A DNA stretch of 64,000 nt, taken from the NCBI GenBank assembly GCA_002433025.1, contig DJGZ01000060.1:1-64000 (forward strand). Reading direction: 5' to 3'. A model generated the notes under the pieces. The model searched no databases. It was not told the origin of the DNA and worked only from the letters and a program-made list of their open reading frames with translations. Position numbers and translations under genes: made by a program. The DNA is from Bacteroidales bacterium UBA5833 (GTDB taxonomy: Bacteria > Bacteroidota > Bacteroidia > Bacteroidales > Lentimicrobiaceae). Of the stretch, positions 18,126 through 28,347 are shown piece by piece; the stretch's first letter is position 1, and each line of letters begins with the position of its first letter.

Positions 18126-21100
18126 ATGACAGAGAAACTGAAGACACTACGACCCGATTATATTTTTGAAACAAGCTGGGAAATATGCAATAAAGTCGGA
18201 GGTATTTACACCGTTGTTTCAACCAAAGCCCCGGGAATACAGCGCGAATACGAAGATAACTACATCCTGATTGGTCCCGATGTATGGAAAGAAACGAACC
18301 ACAATCCTGATTTTATAGAAGACCGCTATATTTACCGCTCCTGGCGTGAGTATGCTGAATCCAACGGCTTACGCCTCAGGATAGGACGCTGGAACATCAA
18401 AAGCCGTCCGATTGTGGTACTGGTTGATTTTACACCTTATTTCCAGCAGAAGGACAAGATTTTTGCCAAATTCTGGGAGTCATACCAGCTGGACTCTATT
18501 TCGGGACAATGGGATTATGTGGAACCGGCCCTCTTTGGCTATGCCGCAGCCAAGGTGATAGAAAGCTTTTATGAGTTCAATATTTCCGCGCACGATCGCA
18601 TTGTGGCATTATTCCATGAGTGGATGACCGGCACCGGTGTGCTGCACCTTCGTGAGGCGGTTCCGCAGGTAGGATGTATATTCACCACCCATGCCACAGC
18701 ACTGGGAAGGGCTGTTGCCGGCAACAATCTTCCGCTTTACGGTGAATTTGCCAGTTATCCGCCCGATGCAGCCGCACGCAGATTTGATATTGTATCAAAG
18801 TATTCACTCGAACGTGCTGCAGCGCAGGCCAGCGATGCATTTACCACTGTGAGCGATATTACGGCAACCGAATGCAGCCATTTCCTCGGCCGGCCGGTTG
18901 ACCTGGTCACCCCCAACGGTTTCGACGATGGATTTGTACCGTCGCCCGCCGAATTCGGCAACCGCCGCGAAATGGCCAGGGTAAAACTGTTACAGGTTTC
19001 CAGGGCGTTATTCAATTCCGATCTGCCTGAAGATGCCATGCTGGTGGTGAACAGCGGCAGGTACGAATTCCGCAATAAAGGAATCGATATTTACATCGAA
19101 GCTCTTGCAGGGCTAAACCGGAATCCCGAACTGAAACGTCAGGTGGTAGCCTTCATCACTGTACCTGCTAATCATTCAGGGCCTTCGGCTGAACTGCTGA
19201 AACGGCTGAACGAACCCGATTTCAGTATTCCTGTCGAAGGAGAGTACCTTACCCACGGGCTTCACGATGCTGAATATGATCAGGTGCTGAACAAGGCCAG
19301 GGCCGCCGGATTACTGAACAAAGCCGGCGACAAGGTGAAACTTGTATTTGTCCCGTCTTATCTGGATGGCACCGATGGAATCTTCAACTACTCTTATTAT
19401 GAATTGCTGATCGGTTTTGATCTTTCAGTATTCCCTTCCTATTATGAGCCATGGGGATATACGCCGCTCGAAAGCCTTGCATTTCATATACCCACCATCA
19501 CTACCTCCCTTGCCGGATTTGGCCTCTGGATCAGGGAAAAAATGGAGCAATATGAGCCGGGTGCCTGGGTAATTGACCGGAATGATAACAATTACAATGA
19601 GGTTGTGGCCGGAATAGCTGAAATCCTGTATAAATTCTCAGGGTTGAACGGAAAGCAGCTTGAAGAAGCCCGAAACCTGGCCTGGCAGATTTCCCGGATT
19701 GCCTTATGGAATGACCTGGCCGGGAAATACAGGGAAGCATTTTCCATTGCTTTAGGCAAAGCTCAGTCACGGGAGGAATTGTACCGCGATAAGCGTCAGC
19801 CCGATATGTTGATGAGTTTCCCACTGAAGCAGCACCAGACGCCGGTCTGGCACAAAGTGCTCGTTAAACCCGGAATTCCCGAACGTTTTAACGGACTGAA
19901 ACGTCTGTCGCGTAACCTGTGGTGGTGCTGGAACCACGAAGCAGAAGAACTTTTCAGGATGATAGATCCTGTTCAATGGGAAACCCTGCATCATAATCCT
20001 ATCGCGCTGCTTGAATCGCTTACGGTGAAACAGATGCTGCAGCTTGAGCGCAACGAAGCCTTTGTGAGTAAACTCGACCATGTTTATGAAGAGTTTGAGC
20101 GCTACATGAAGAAGGGCGCTGAAAAATCCAGGCATCAGATCGCCTATTTCAGTATGGAATATGGTTTGCACGACACCGTACAGATATTCTCCGGCGGGCT
20201 TGGAGTGCTGGCCGGAGACTACCTGAAGGAAGCAAGCGATTCCAACGCGAATATGGTTGGCGTGGGACTGCTTTACCGTTATGGATATTTCAGGCAGAAC
20301 CTTTCCATATCCGGCGACCAGATTGATAGCTACAATCCGCAGAAATTTACCCACATGCCACTGAAACCGGTGCGCAACGGTAACGGTGAATGGCTAAAGG
20401 TGTCCATCGCCCTTCCGGGACGAAATCTTTACGCCAAGGTCTGGAAACTGGATGTTGGCCGTGTACCACTCTATCTGCTGGATGCTGATATTGACGAAAA
20501 CAATGAACAGGACCGTTTCATCACGCATCAGCTATATGGTGGTGACTGGGACAACCGTTTCAAACAGGAATTGCTGCTGGGGGTCGGAGGAATCCGGATG
20601 CTAAAAGCCCTCGGATTCAATCCCTCGGTATATCATTGCAACGAAGGACATGCTGCATTCATTGGCATCGAAAGACTTCGCCTGCTTGTTCAGGAACAGA
20701 AATTCTCGTTTGATCAGGCACTCGAGATTGTAAGGGCCACCCAGTTATTTACGACACATACCCCTGTTCCGGCAGGACACGATGCTTTCAGCGAAGATGT
20801 ACTCAGGGCTTACATTCCGCATTATGCCGACCGCCTGAACCTGAGCTGGAATTCATTTATGAACCTGGGCCGTTATGTTGAGGACAAACATGATGAAAAG
20901 TTTTCGATGAGTGTGCTGGCCACCCGTCTTTCGCAGGAAATGAACGGGGTAAGCCGCATCCACGGAAGGGTGAGCCGCGAAATGTTTCAGGGAATGTTCC
21001 CGGGTTACTATCCGGAAGAATTGTATATCTCGCATGTTACCAACGGCGTGCACCTGCCTACCTGGGCGTCGGTTGAGTGGAAAGAATTGTTCTCCCGTTA

Positions 21101-22391
21101 TTTTGGAGAGGACTTTCTCACCAATCAGCCGGACAGAACCCGCTGGCAGAAAATTTCAGAGGTGCCGGATGAAGAAATCTGGGCTTTAAGAAATCAACAT
21201 CGTAAAAAACTGATCGCATACCTCCGCAACAGGCTCGGAGAGGATCTGAAACACAGGCAGGAAAATCCCAAGTTTATTATGAAAACTTTGGATAAGCTGG
21301 ATGAGAACACGCTTACCATTGGTTTCGCCCGGCGTTTTGCCACCTACAAGCGTGCGCACCTTTTGTTCACCAACCCTGAACGGCTTGCCCAGCTTGTAAA
21401 CAACACACAGTATCCTGTGCAATTTGTGTTTGCCGGTAAGGCACATCCTGCCGATAAGGCCGGGCAGGATCTGATCAAGCGCATCATTGAGTTTTCAAAA
21501 CAACCCCAGTTTATGGGTAAGGTAGTATTCGTCGAAAACTATGACATGGCTCTGGGCGCCCAGCTGGTGCAGGGAGTCGATGTCTGGCTCAATACCCCTA
21601 CACGCCCGCTCGAAGCATCAGGTACCAGCGGTGAAAAGGCTGTGATGAACGGTGTGGTGAACTTCAGCGTGCTCGATGGCTGGTGGGCCGAAGGTTATAA
21701 GCCGAATGCCGGATGGGCCCTGCAGGAAGAACGTACATACGAGAATCAGCAGTTCCAGGATGAACTCGATGCTGAAAACATTTACAATATCTTTGAAGAA
21801 GAAATCATTCCTGCTTTCTATGAAAGGAACAGCAAAGGGATTCCTGAAAAATGGGTATTAAATATCAAAAATACCATTGCAGGAATTTCGCCTGAGTTCA
21901 CCATGAAACGGATGCTCGATGATTATTATAATCAGTTTTATAATAAGCTGATTAAACGTTCATCCATGCTCTTTGCCAATGATTTTGAGAATGTGAGGAT
22001 GATCTCATCCTGGAAGCGCAGAATTCTCCGGGGATGGGAAAGCATTGAAGTGGTCAGCGTGAATGTGCCGGACTCCACCCGGAAACCCCTGCGCCTCGGT
22101 GAAAACTTTATAGCAGAAATTGTTCTGAATGTGAATGAACTCAGTGCCAATGATATAGGGCTCGAAGTGTTGTTTGGTCACAAAGTAAATGATGAAGTTA
22201 AAAAGATTTCATTCATTGAAGAAATGGCCATTGCCGGCGTTAACGGTAATATTGTGACCTTCTTTATTGAAATCCCGACATTGCAGGCCGGAGTCTTTGA
22301 TTATGCCTTCAGGTTGTTCCCGCGGCATCCCATGCTGCCGCACCGTCAGGATTTTAACCTGGTAAGGTGGATCTCTGCTTCAAACAGCTAA
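18126..22391 (+). CDS. Fused GT3 glycogen synthase - GT35 alpha-glucan phosphorylase
   Basis: A 1421-residue bifunctional-looking protein. Residues 1-~545 resemble the GT3 (fungal/animal-type) glycogen synthase: ETSWEICNKVGGIYTVVSTKA near the N-terminus, TVSDITATEC, and SYYEPWGYTPLESLAFHIPTIT. From ~565 a DUF3417-type entry (FNGLKRLSRNLWWCWNHEAEEL) leads into a GT35 phosphorylase with AYFSMEYGLHD, SGGLGVLAGDYLKEASD and NEGHAAF. The PLP-binding lysine is Lys1171 in SGTSGEKAVMNG. A beta-rich ~100-residue tail follows. The halves catalyse opposite steps, glucan elongation from a nucleotide sugar and phosphorolysis to glucose-1-phosphate. No stop or frameshift separates them. Similar fusions are known in Bacteroidota. 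Confidence 0.92.
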   Translation: MTEKLKTLRPDYIFETSWEICNKVGGIYTVVSTKAPGIQREYEDNYILIGPDVWKETNHNPDFIEDRYIYRSWREYAESNGLRLRIGRWNIKSRPIVVLVDFTPYFQQKDKIFAKFWESYQLDSISGQWDYVEPALFGYAAAKVIESFYEFNISAHDRIVALFHEWMTGTGVLHLREAVPQVGCIFTTHATALGRAVAGNNLPLYGEFASYPPDAAARRFDIVSKYSLERAAAQASDAFTTVSDITATECSHFLGRPVDLVTPNGFDDGFVPSPAEFGNRREMARVKLLQVSRALFNSDLPEDAMLVVNSGRYEFRNKGIDIYIEALAGLNRNPELKRQVVAFITVPANHSGPSAELLKRLNEPDFSIPVEGEYLTHGLHDAEYDQVLNKARAAGLLNKAGDKVKLVFVPSYLDGTDGIFNYSYYELLIGFDLSVFPSYYEPWGYTPLESLAFHIPTITTSLAGFGLWIREKMEQYEPGAWVIDRNDNNYNEVVAGIAEILYKFSGLNGKQLEEARNLAWQISRIALWNDLAGKYREAFSIALGKAQSREELYRDKRQPDMLMSFPLKQHQTPVWHKVLVKPGIPERFNGLKRLSRNLWWCWNHEAEELFRMIDPVQWETLHHNPIALLESLTVKQMLQLERNEAFVSKLDHVYEEFERYMKKGAEKSRHQIAYFSMEYGLHDTVQIFSGGLGVLAGDYLKEASDSNANMVGVGLLYRYGYFRQNLSISGDQIDSYNPQKFTHMPLKPVRNGNGEWLKVSIALPGRNLYAKVWKLDVGRVPLYLLDADIDENNEQDRFITHQLYGGDWDNRFKQELLLGVGGIRMLKALGFNPSVYHCNEGHAAFIGIERLRLLVQEQKFSFDQALEIVRATQLFTTHTPVPAGHDAFSEDVLRAYIPHYADRLNLSWNSFMNLGRYVEDKHDEKFSMSVLATRLSQEMNGVSRIHGRVSREMFQGMFPGYYPEELYISHVTNGVHLPTWASVEWKELFSRYFGEDFLTNQPDRTRWQKISEVPDEEIWALRNQHRKKLIAYLRNRLGEDLKHRQENPKFIMKTLDKLDENTLTIGFARRFATYKRAHLLFTNPERLAQLVNNTQYPVQFVFAGKAHPADKAGQDLIKRIIEFSKQPQFMGKVVFVENYDMALGAQLVQGVDVWLNTPTRPLEASGTSGEKAVMNGVVNFSVLDGWWAEGYKPNAGWALQEERTYENQQFQDELDAENIYNIFEEEIIPAFYERNSKGIPEKWVLNIKNTIAGISPEFTMKRMLDDYYNQFYNKLIKRSSMLFANDFENVRMISSWKRRILRGWESIEVVSVNVPDSTRKPLRLGENFIAEIVLNVNELSANDIGLEVLFGHKVNDEVKKISFIEEMAIAGVNGNIVTFFIEIPTLQAGVFDYAFRLFPRHPMLPHRQDFNLVRWISASNS

Positions 22392-22463
22392 TGGTTAATT
22401 GTATTTGGATTATTTCCAAGCCACATGATTTCAGTTCATTAATTGTTAAACAAAAAACAGATT

Positions 22464-23210
22464 ATGAAATTACTTGAAGGAAAAACCGCACTGGTTACCG
22501 GAGGTGCCCGTGGTATCGGAAAAGCCATTGCGCTCAGATTTGCAGCTAAAGGTGCTGATGTGGCATTCTCCGACCTGAATTACGATGAAAACGCCATTGC
22601 ACTGGAAAAGGAACTTGCTGCCCTGGGTGTGAAAGCGAAAGGTTATGCCTCGGATGCGAGTTCATTCGAAGGGAGTGATAAACTGATCAATGATGTTGTA
22701 AATGATTTCGGCCGCATCGATGTGCTTGTAAACAATGCCGGAATTACCCGTGATAATCTGTTGATGCGCATGACCGAAGCCGATTGGGATCTGGTAATCA
22801 AGGTTAACCTGAAGTCCATCTTTAATATGACCAAAGCGGTTCAGAAAGTGATGCTGAAGCAACGCAGCGGTTCCATCATCAATATGAGTTCTGTGGTAGG
22901 GCTTTCGGGCAATGCAGGGCAATCCAATTATTCCGCATCCAAAGCGGGATTGGTCGGATTTACCAAATCCATGGCGCAGGAACTCGGTTCACGCAGCATC
23001 CGTTGCAATGCCATTGCGCCTGGTTTTATTGAGACCGATATGACTGCCAGATTGCCGGAAGACGTCCGCAAGGCATGGATAGAAGGTATTCCCCTCAAAC
23101 GCGGCGGAAAACCGGAAGATGTTGCCGATGTGAGCCTGTTCCTTGCCTCTGACCTTTCCTCATATGTAACAGGTCAGGTGATCAGTGTCTGCGGCGGAAT
23201 GCACATGTAA
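22464..23210 (+). CDS. fabG: 3-oxoacyl-[acyl-carrier-protein] reductase FabG
   Basis: A 248-residue short-chain dehydrogenase that reduces 3-oxoacyl-ACP with NADPH in fatty-acid elongation. It has the cofactor loop GGARGIGKA (13-21), NNAG (90-93), Asn115, Ser143, and Tyr156-x3-Lys160 in NYSASKAG. The C-terminus (FLASDLSSYVTGQVISVCGGM) is typical of FabG. The ATG at 22464 is preferred over an in-frame TTG 21 bp earlier because MKLLEGKTALVTGG is the family start. It follows the glycogen fusion gene by 72 bp and is closed by a strong terminator. Other SDR specificities cannot be fully excluded. Confidence 0.9.
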   Translation: MKLLEGKTALVTGGARGIGKAIALRFAAKGADVAFSDLNYDENAIALEKELAALGVKAKGYASDASSFEGSDKLINDVVNDFGRIDVLVNNAGITRDNLLMRMTEADWDLVIKVNLKSIFNMTKAVQKVMLKQRSGSIINMSSVVGLSGNAGQSNYSASKAGLVGFTKSMAQELGSRSIRCNAIAPGFIETDMTARLPEDVRKAWIEGIPLKRGGKPEDVADVSLFLASDLSSYVTGQVISVCGGMHM

Positions 23211-23315
23211 TCCGCAATAAGGACGAAAGCCGGAACCAAAGCAGGATAATGCGTTATTCATGAACCTGAAAAACCGGTTCTATTTCCGGTTGTGTATTTA
23301 CTGATATTGACAATC

Positions 23316-23342
23316 GCCGCATTCATGCGGCTTTTGTTTTTT
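23316..23342 (+). terminator. Intrinsic terminator after fabG
   Basis: A perfect GCCGCAT-TC-ATGCGGC stem is followed directly by a T-rich tract (CTTTTGTTTTTT). Confidence 0.85.
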
Positions 23343-23431
23343 ATTGCTTCGCTGTCGTTAGCCGGGCATGATGCTCCATCCGCCGCCGCTAAAGTTTATT
23401 GCCTGTGCCTTTGTTAAGATTCAATCAGTAT

Positions 23432-23465
23432 ATTGACATGAGCATCGTGAATTTTAATATTTTTG
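23432..23465 (+). promoter_or_regulatory. Promoter of the DUF3108-like gene
   Basis: ATTG (23432-23435), a 22-bp spacer and a perfect -7 TATTTTTG (23458-23465), 26 bp before the ATG. Confidence 0.5.
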
Positions 23466-23491
23466 TGTATCCATAAAAAAATCAGTCACCT

Positions 23492-24178
23492 ATGAAAAAG
23501 TTAATTCTATTAATGATGGGCTTATTCACTGTTGTGAGCGCCATGCCGCAAAACTGCGAAGCCTATTTTCCGATGAAAAGCGGTGCCTTTCTTGAAACAA
23601 AGAGCTACAATGCCAAGGGTAAACTTACCGGCACCAGCCGCCAGACCATACTTTCAGTAAATGAAACGGCGGATGGCACAGTAATCAGGGTGAAAAGCGA
23701 ACAACTGGATGAAAAGAACAAGCCAGGTTTTGAACAGGAGCTCGAAATGAGATGCAAGGGTGATGTGTTCTATATGGATATGAAGAATTTCCTGGATCCA
23801 TCAGCCATGGGTGGCATGAAAGATATGGAAATGAAGGTTGACGGGCTTGACCTTGAATATCCCGGAATGCTGCAGCCCGGACAAACACTGAAGGACGGAA
23901 ATATTCAGATCAGCTTCATGTCTTCGGGAATGACCATGATGACCATGTCAGTTAAGATTTATAACCGGAAAGTTGAGGGCATCGAATCTGTGACCACTCC
24001 CGCCGGAACTTTTGAGTGCTATAAGTTGTCTTTTGATTCTGAAGTGAAAACGATTCTGAAAATGACCACTAAATCAGTACAATGGATAGCCAAAAATGTT
24101 GGCGCTGTGAAAACCGAGACATTCGATAAGAATGGCAAATCGTTAGGAACTACCGAACTGACGGATTTCAGGCAGTAG
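23492..24178 (+). CDS. Secreted DUF3108-like protein
   Basis: A 228-residue exported protein with a signal peptide (KKLILLMMGLFTVVSAMPQ). The mature part is a single beta-rich domain: YFPMKSGAFLETKSYNAKGKLTG at the start, VTTPAGTFECYKLSFDSEV, and a closing WIAKNVGAVKTETFDKNGKSLGTTELT. This pattern of strands matches the DUF3108/TapB-like domains of periplasmic or envelope proteins. A Met-rich stretch (MGGMKDMEMK...SSGMTMMTMS) runs through the middle. No catalytic residues are evident. Predicted to be monocistronic, between a terminator-closed fabG and the VWA-like gene. Confidence 0.75.
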   Translation: MKKLILLMMGLFTVVSAMPQNCEAYFPMKSGAFLETKSYNAKGKLTGTSRQTILSVNETADGTVIRVKSEQLDEKNKPGFEQELEMRCKGDVFYMDMKNFLDPSAMGGMKDMEMKVDGLDLEYPGMLQPGQTLKDGNIQISFMSSGMTMMTMSVKIYNRKVEGIESVTTPAGTFECYKLSFDSEVKTILKMTTKSVQWIAKNVGAVKTETFDKNGKSLGTTELTDFRQ

Positions 24179-24285
24179 TAATCAGGCCGGGGTTGCATAC
24201 GGAAACCGTGATGCTGCCCCGATTTCTTATTGGATAAGCCGCAACTGTAAATGGTGTGCGCTTTTTTCGGAAATTTGCAGTTGCT

Positions 24286-26391
24286 ATGATCAATCCTACT
24301 ATCCCCGGTTTTCAGCTGATCTCAGGATATCCTTTATGGTTTGCACCCTTATGCCTGCTTTTCGGCGCCGGGGTTGCATTGGTGCTTTATTATAAGAACA
24401 CGTCTGAGGATTTTTCGCGTTCACTGGTGATTTTCTTATCCGTATTGCGGTTCCTTTCAGCCTCACTGATCGCTTTTCTGTTGCTGTCACCGATGATTAA
24501 AACCATTTCCCGCACCACTGAGTTACCCGCAGTAATCATTGGGGTTGACAATTCCAGATCTATGGTTCTCGGGGCTGACAGCTTATTTCAGCAAGATCAG
24601 TTACCTTTAATGCTGTCTAAGCTGAGAGAAGAACTGAAAGGCAGGTTTGAAGTCTATAACTATACCTTCGGGCAACAGGTAACGGAAAGTGAAACCACAG
24701 ATTACCGGGATGAATTGTCTGACATAGCTTCGTTCTTTTCGGAGATCAATGCCCGCTTTTACAATCGCAACGTAGGTGCAGTTGTGCTTGTATCAGACGG
24801 AATTTACAATGCGGGAAAAGATCCCCTGTATGCAGTGCGTGATGCCGCTTACCCGGTTTATACCATCAATGCCGGCGATACCACCGTGAAGCGGGACCTG
24901 CTCATTCAACGGGTAAATTACAACAGAACCGTATTTAAGGGGAACCGCTTTCCGGTTGAAGTGGTTGTTCAGGCACGTGAAGCTGGTGGAATGAGCGCTG
25001 AATTGAAAGTAACATCTGAAGGCGCGGAGGCTTATTCAACGAAACTTGATTTTTCGTCTGATAACCAGGTTCGTACAGTCTCATTCACAACGGAAGCCAG
25101 AGAAGCCGGTATTAAAAAATTCAGGATAACGGTGGATGTTGTTGAAGGGGAGGTCAACAAAGCGAATAATGTACGTGAAATCTTTATTGAAGTTAAGGAA
25201 GGAAAACAAAAAATCGCTATCGTAGGTAATGCGCCGCATCCCGACCTGGCAGCCCTGGAAAGGGCGATAGGCAATGGCAACAATTTTGAAGCGGATATTT
25301 TCTATGTTGATAACCTCAAAACGGCCCCTTCCGGATATAACCTGTTTATCCTGCATCAGGTACCATCATTGACCAACGCAGCAATCAGCCTGACAACTGC
25401 ATTGGCCGGACAGAAAGTCCCGGTGTTGTTTGTGCTGGGGTCACAGTCTGATATCCCTGCGTTTAACAGGCTGAAAACAGGTTTAAGCCTGATTGGACAG
25501 GGGAAATCAGGCAACGAGGTGCTCCCTGTGTTCAACAAGGAATTTACCCTGTTCGTTACTCCTGAGCATATCGCTTCACTTCTTGCAACGGTTCCGCCGC
25601 TCCTGAGCCCTTTTGCGCAGTACCAGCAGTCAAACGCGGTTAATGTGCTGGCCTACCAGGGCATCGGGTCACTCAGCTCCGGAATGCCGCTTATCCTCTT
25701 CAGCCAGATTGCCGAAACCCGCTACGGCATTATTGCCGGAGAGGGGATATGGAAATGGAGAATGCACGATTATCAGATGCATGGGAATCATATTGCATAT
25801 GACGAATTCACGGGAAAGCTGTTGCAATACCTATCCGCCGAGACAGATCGAAACCGTCTGAAACTGACCTGGAGAAACACATATGCCGAAAATGAATCAA
25901 TAGAATTCAATGCATTGCTGCTGAATGAAAGCGGGGAAATGATCAATGATCCGGAAATCGGTCTTACTATAACCGGGGAAGATGAAAAAGTGTATGATTT
26001 CGTATTTTCAACCATGAATGAGGGCTACTACCTCAATGCCGGCAATCTTCCGCCGGGATTGTACAGGTTTACAGCTACTGCCGGTTCCGGTACAGATCAA
26101 TTGCGGAGGGACGGGAGTTTTACTGTAACAGCCCTGAACCTTGAGGACGTAAATACAATTGCCAATCATCGTCTGCTGAATGCCATTGCTGCTCAAACAG
26201 GTGGAAAATCATTAAAACCGGAAGAGACCGGTGAACTTTTACCCCTGCTTAACAGCAGAGAAGACGCGAAGCCTGTGATTTACTCGCGAAAGCACTTCAC
26301 TGACCTGATCAGCTTCATACCATTGCTGGCGCTCATTATTCTCGTTCTTGGCACCGAATGGTTCATGCGCCGGTTTAACGGCAGTTATTAG
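24286..26391 (+). CDS. VWA-like membrane protein (BatA-type architecture)
   Basis: A 701-residue membrane protein. Two N-terminal TM segments (residues ~8-25 and ~38-62) precede a von Willebrand factor A-like domain with a MIDAS-type DxSxS (Asp88, context GVDNSRSM) and AVVLVSDGIYNAG. A long beta-rich periplasmic region follows, and a C-terminal TM helix (SFIPLLALIILVLGTEWFM) ends in a short basic tail. The arrangement resembles aerotolerance Bat or DUF4159-like proteins, but none of the usual Bat partners is adjacent. The ATG at 24286 is favoured over an in-frame GTG 30 bp upstream because the TM segment then lies at the N-terminus and an ATTTTG-like -7 sequence precedes it. Confidence 0.75.
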   Translation: MINPTIPGFQLISGYPLWFAPLCLLFGAGVALVLYYKNTSEDFSRSLVIFLSVLRFLSASLIAFLLLSPMIKTISRTTELPAVIIGVDNSRSMVLGADSLFQQDQLPLMLSKLREELKGRFEVYNYTFGQQVTESETTDYRDELSDIASFFSEINARFYNRNVGAVVLVSDGIYNAGKDPLYAVRDAAYPVYTINAGDTTVKRDLLIQRVNYNRTVFKGNRFPVEVVVQAREAGGMSAELKVTSEGAEAYSTKLDFSSDNQVRTVSFTTEAREAGIKKFRITVDVVEGEVNKANNVREIFIEVKEGKQKIAIVGNAPHPDLAALERAIGNGNNFEADIFYVDNLKTAPSGYNLFILHQVPSLTNAAISLTTALAGQKVPVLFVLGSQSDIPAFNRLKTGLSLIGQGKSGNEVLPVFNKEFTLFVTPEHIASLLATVPPLLSPFAQYQQSNAVNVLAYQGIGSLSSGMPLILFSQIAETRYGIIAGEGIWKWRMHDYQMHGNHIAYDEFTGKLLQYLSAETDRNRLKLTWRNTYAENESIEFNALLLNESGEMINDPEIGLTITGEDEKVYDFVFSTMNEGYYLNAGNLPPGLYRFTATAGSGTDQLRRDGSFTVTALNLEDVNTIANHRLLNAIAAQTGGKSLKPEETGELLPLLNSREDAKPVIYSRKHFTDLISFIPLLALIILVLGTEWFMRRFNGSY

Positions 26392-26483
26392 TTCCCTGTC
26401 GCTATAAGCAAAAAGAATGGATGCAAGCCGTTTTGTGATTTTGGTTTGATGTGTGCTTATTGATTTAAACCGTATTCCCGCTT

Positions 26484-27707
26484 ATGTACAAACTGGTCTT
26501 CTTACTTCTTATCGGACTTGTGATTGCCGGATTTGTTCTTGAGCAATTGCTTTCATTTCTCAACAACCGGTCACGGGCAAAAGATATACCCCCTTCGATG
26601 AAAGATATTTATCCCGGAGATAAGTATTTAAAATACAGAAGTTACAGACAGGAGTCCTACCGCTTTGGCGTGCTTTCATCCTGGTTCTCTTTTCTGCTTA
26701 TAGTGATAATGATATCTTTTGGATTTGCAGAGCTTGACGAATGGGTCAGTACTCTTTCTGACAGTGCATTACTGCAAAGCCTGCTTTTCTTCGCTGTACT
26801 TGGATTGGCTTCAGACCTGTTGTCCACGCCTTTCGATGTTTATGATACTTTTGTCATTGAGCAGAAATGGGGATTCAACAGGATTACCCCGCGGCTTTAT
26901 ATCAGCGACAAGCTGAAATCATGGCTGTTGGGGGCCATACTTGGCGGAGGAATGCTGAGCCTGGTAATATGGCTTTACACCCTGGCCGGAACCTCCTTCT
27001 GGTGGATGGCCTGGGTAGTCATTTCATTGTTTTCTGTTCTATTTACGCTCTTCTATTCTTCGCTTATTGTGCCGTTATTTAACAGGCAAACCCCGCTTGA
27101 AGAAGGTGAGCTACGGTCAAAACTGAATGAACTCGCATTCAATACCGGTTTCAGCGTCTCAAATATTTATGTTATAGACGGATCGAAACGGTCAAGCAGG
27201 TCAAACGCCTATTTTTCCGGATTTGGTTCGCGCAAAAGGATTGTTTTATATGATACACTGATCCAAAACCATACTGCGGATGAGATTATGGCAGTGGTGG
27301 CCCACGAAATAGGGCATTACCGTAAGAGGCATATTCTGAAAGGGTTGATATTTTCTGTTCTTCAAACCGGACTGATCCTGTTTTTGTTTTCTTTAATTAT
27401 TGATAACCAGTTGATATATAAGGCTCTGGGAAGCGAACGTATGTCTTTTCATCTGGGGCTGATCGTTTTCTTTGTTTTGTATAGTCCTGTTTCCGCAATT
27501 ATCTCATTGGGAGGGAATTATATTTCGCGTCAACACGAATTTGAAGCTGATTACTTCGCGAAATCATTTACAAGCGGGGCTTCACTTGCAAAAGCCCTGC
27601 GAAAACTGGCTTCGGAAAATATGGCCGATCTTACCCCGCACCCGCTTTATGTGCTCTTTCATTATTCCCATCCGCCGCTGGCTGACCGGCTGAAGCGGCT
27701 TGAATAA
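26484..27707 (+). CDS. M48 family zinc metallopeptidase (Ste24/CAAX-protease type)
   Basis: A 407-residue integral membrane protease. An N-terminal TM helix is followed by a cluster of hydrophobic segments (~60-200) and the zinc site HEIGH (His274, Glu275, His278). Two more TM segments come next, then the third ligand Glu354 in HEFEADYFAKS and the conserved HPLYVLFHYSHPPLADRL near the end. Architecture and length match Ste24-like proteases. In bacteria these probably degrade or process membrane proteins rather than prenylated CAAX substrates. It converges with the TPR gene, with only 13 bp between the stops. Confidence 0.92.
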   Translation: MYKLVFLLLIGLVIAGFVLEQLLSFLNNRSRAKDIPPSMKDIYPGDKYLKYRSYRQESYRFGVLSSWFSFLLIVIMISFGFAELDEWVSTLSDSALLQSLLFFAVLGLASDLLSTPFDVYDTFVIEQKWGFNRITPRLYISDKLKSWLLGAILGGGMLSLVIWLYTLAGTSFWWMAWVVISLFSVLFTLFYSSLIVPLFNRQTPLEEGELRSKLNELAFNTGFSVSNIYVIDGSKRSSRSNAYFSGFGSRKRIVLYDTLIQNHTADEIMAVVAHEIGHYRKRHILKGLIFSVLQTGLILFLFSLIIDNQLIYKALGSERMSFHLGLIVFFVLYSPVSAIISLGGNYISRQHEFEADYFAKSFTSGASLAKALRKLASENMADLTPHPLYVLFHYSHPPLADRLKRLE

Positions 27708-27720
27708 AGCCTGAATGGAG

Positions 27721-28152
27721 CTATTTTCCCAGCGAAGACCTGAATATGTTGGCTGTCATAAACGCCAGTGTCTCAATTGAATCAATTTTACGTGCGCTGT
27801 TGAAATCGCGGGTGGCCGACCAGCTGTTTCCGGCTTTCTGGTTTGCATGGCCCCGGTATAGATACGCCCAAAGGTTATCGGGACTCAGATCAAGGCAAAC
27901 CGTGAAATCAACGATGGCTCCTTCATAATCCTTGATAAGCAACTTGTTGTATCCGCGATGAAAATAAGCTGCTGAATAGGTGTTGTTTTTATTGATGGCT
28001 GCATCGCACAGCGCAATGGCCCTGGTATATTGTTTCTGCTCCGTTGCAGTTATTGCAGCTTTGAGATAATCAGAAGCATTTGCCTGAGCCGATGCTGAAA
28101 TACTGAATAAAATAATCAGCGGAACGATTATGGAAAAGTATTTTCTAAACAT
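27721..28152 (-). CDS. Small secreted TPR protein
   Basis: A 143-residue protein with a signal peptide (IIVPLIILFSISASAQA) and three tetratricopeptide-like helix pairs: YLKAAITATEQKQYTRAIALCDAAI, AAYFHRGYNKLLIKDYEGAIVDFTVCL, and NLWAYLYRGHANQKAGNSWSATRDFNSA. TPR units mediate protein-protein contacts, here probably in the periplasm. The ATG at 28150-28152 is chosen over one 69 bp upstream because it gives a conventional signal peptide; the upstream start would put a second hydrophobic stretch before it. No partner is indicated by the neighbours. Confidence 0.75.
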   Translation of the reverse strand: MFRKYFSIIVPLIILFSISASAQANASDYLKAAITATEQKQYTRAIALCDAAINKNNTYSAAYFHRGYNKLLIKDYEGAIVDFTVCLDLSPDNLWAYLYRGHANQKAGNSWSATRDFNSARKIDSIETLAFMTANIFRSSLGK

Positions 28153-28347
28153 AAACAGCAGAAAATGGATTATTGTAAAAGTAATCAGAAATTCAATATC
28201 AGCAAAAAGCTTTTTTACCATGTTGACTCCCGGTTCATTGGCTTTTTTGTGTATCCTGAATTAACGACATTTTTATGACGGATAATTCAATTATTAGTTA
28301 CATGCAAATGAAATTTTGGTGCGATTATCGCCGTAAATTGCGGCTGT

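Noticed and set aside
24179..24240. Possible terminator after the DUF3108-like gene
   Set aside because: GGGGTTGCAT...ATGCTGCCCC pairs imperfectly and is not followed by a T-run.
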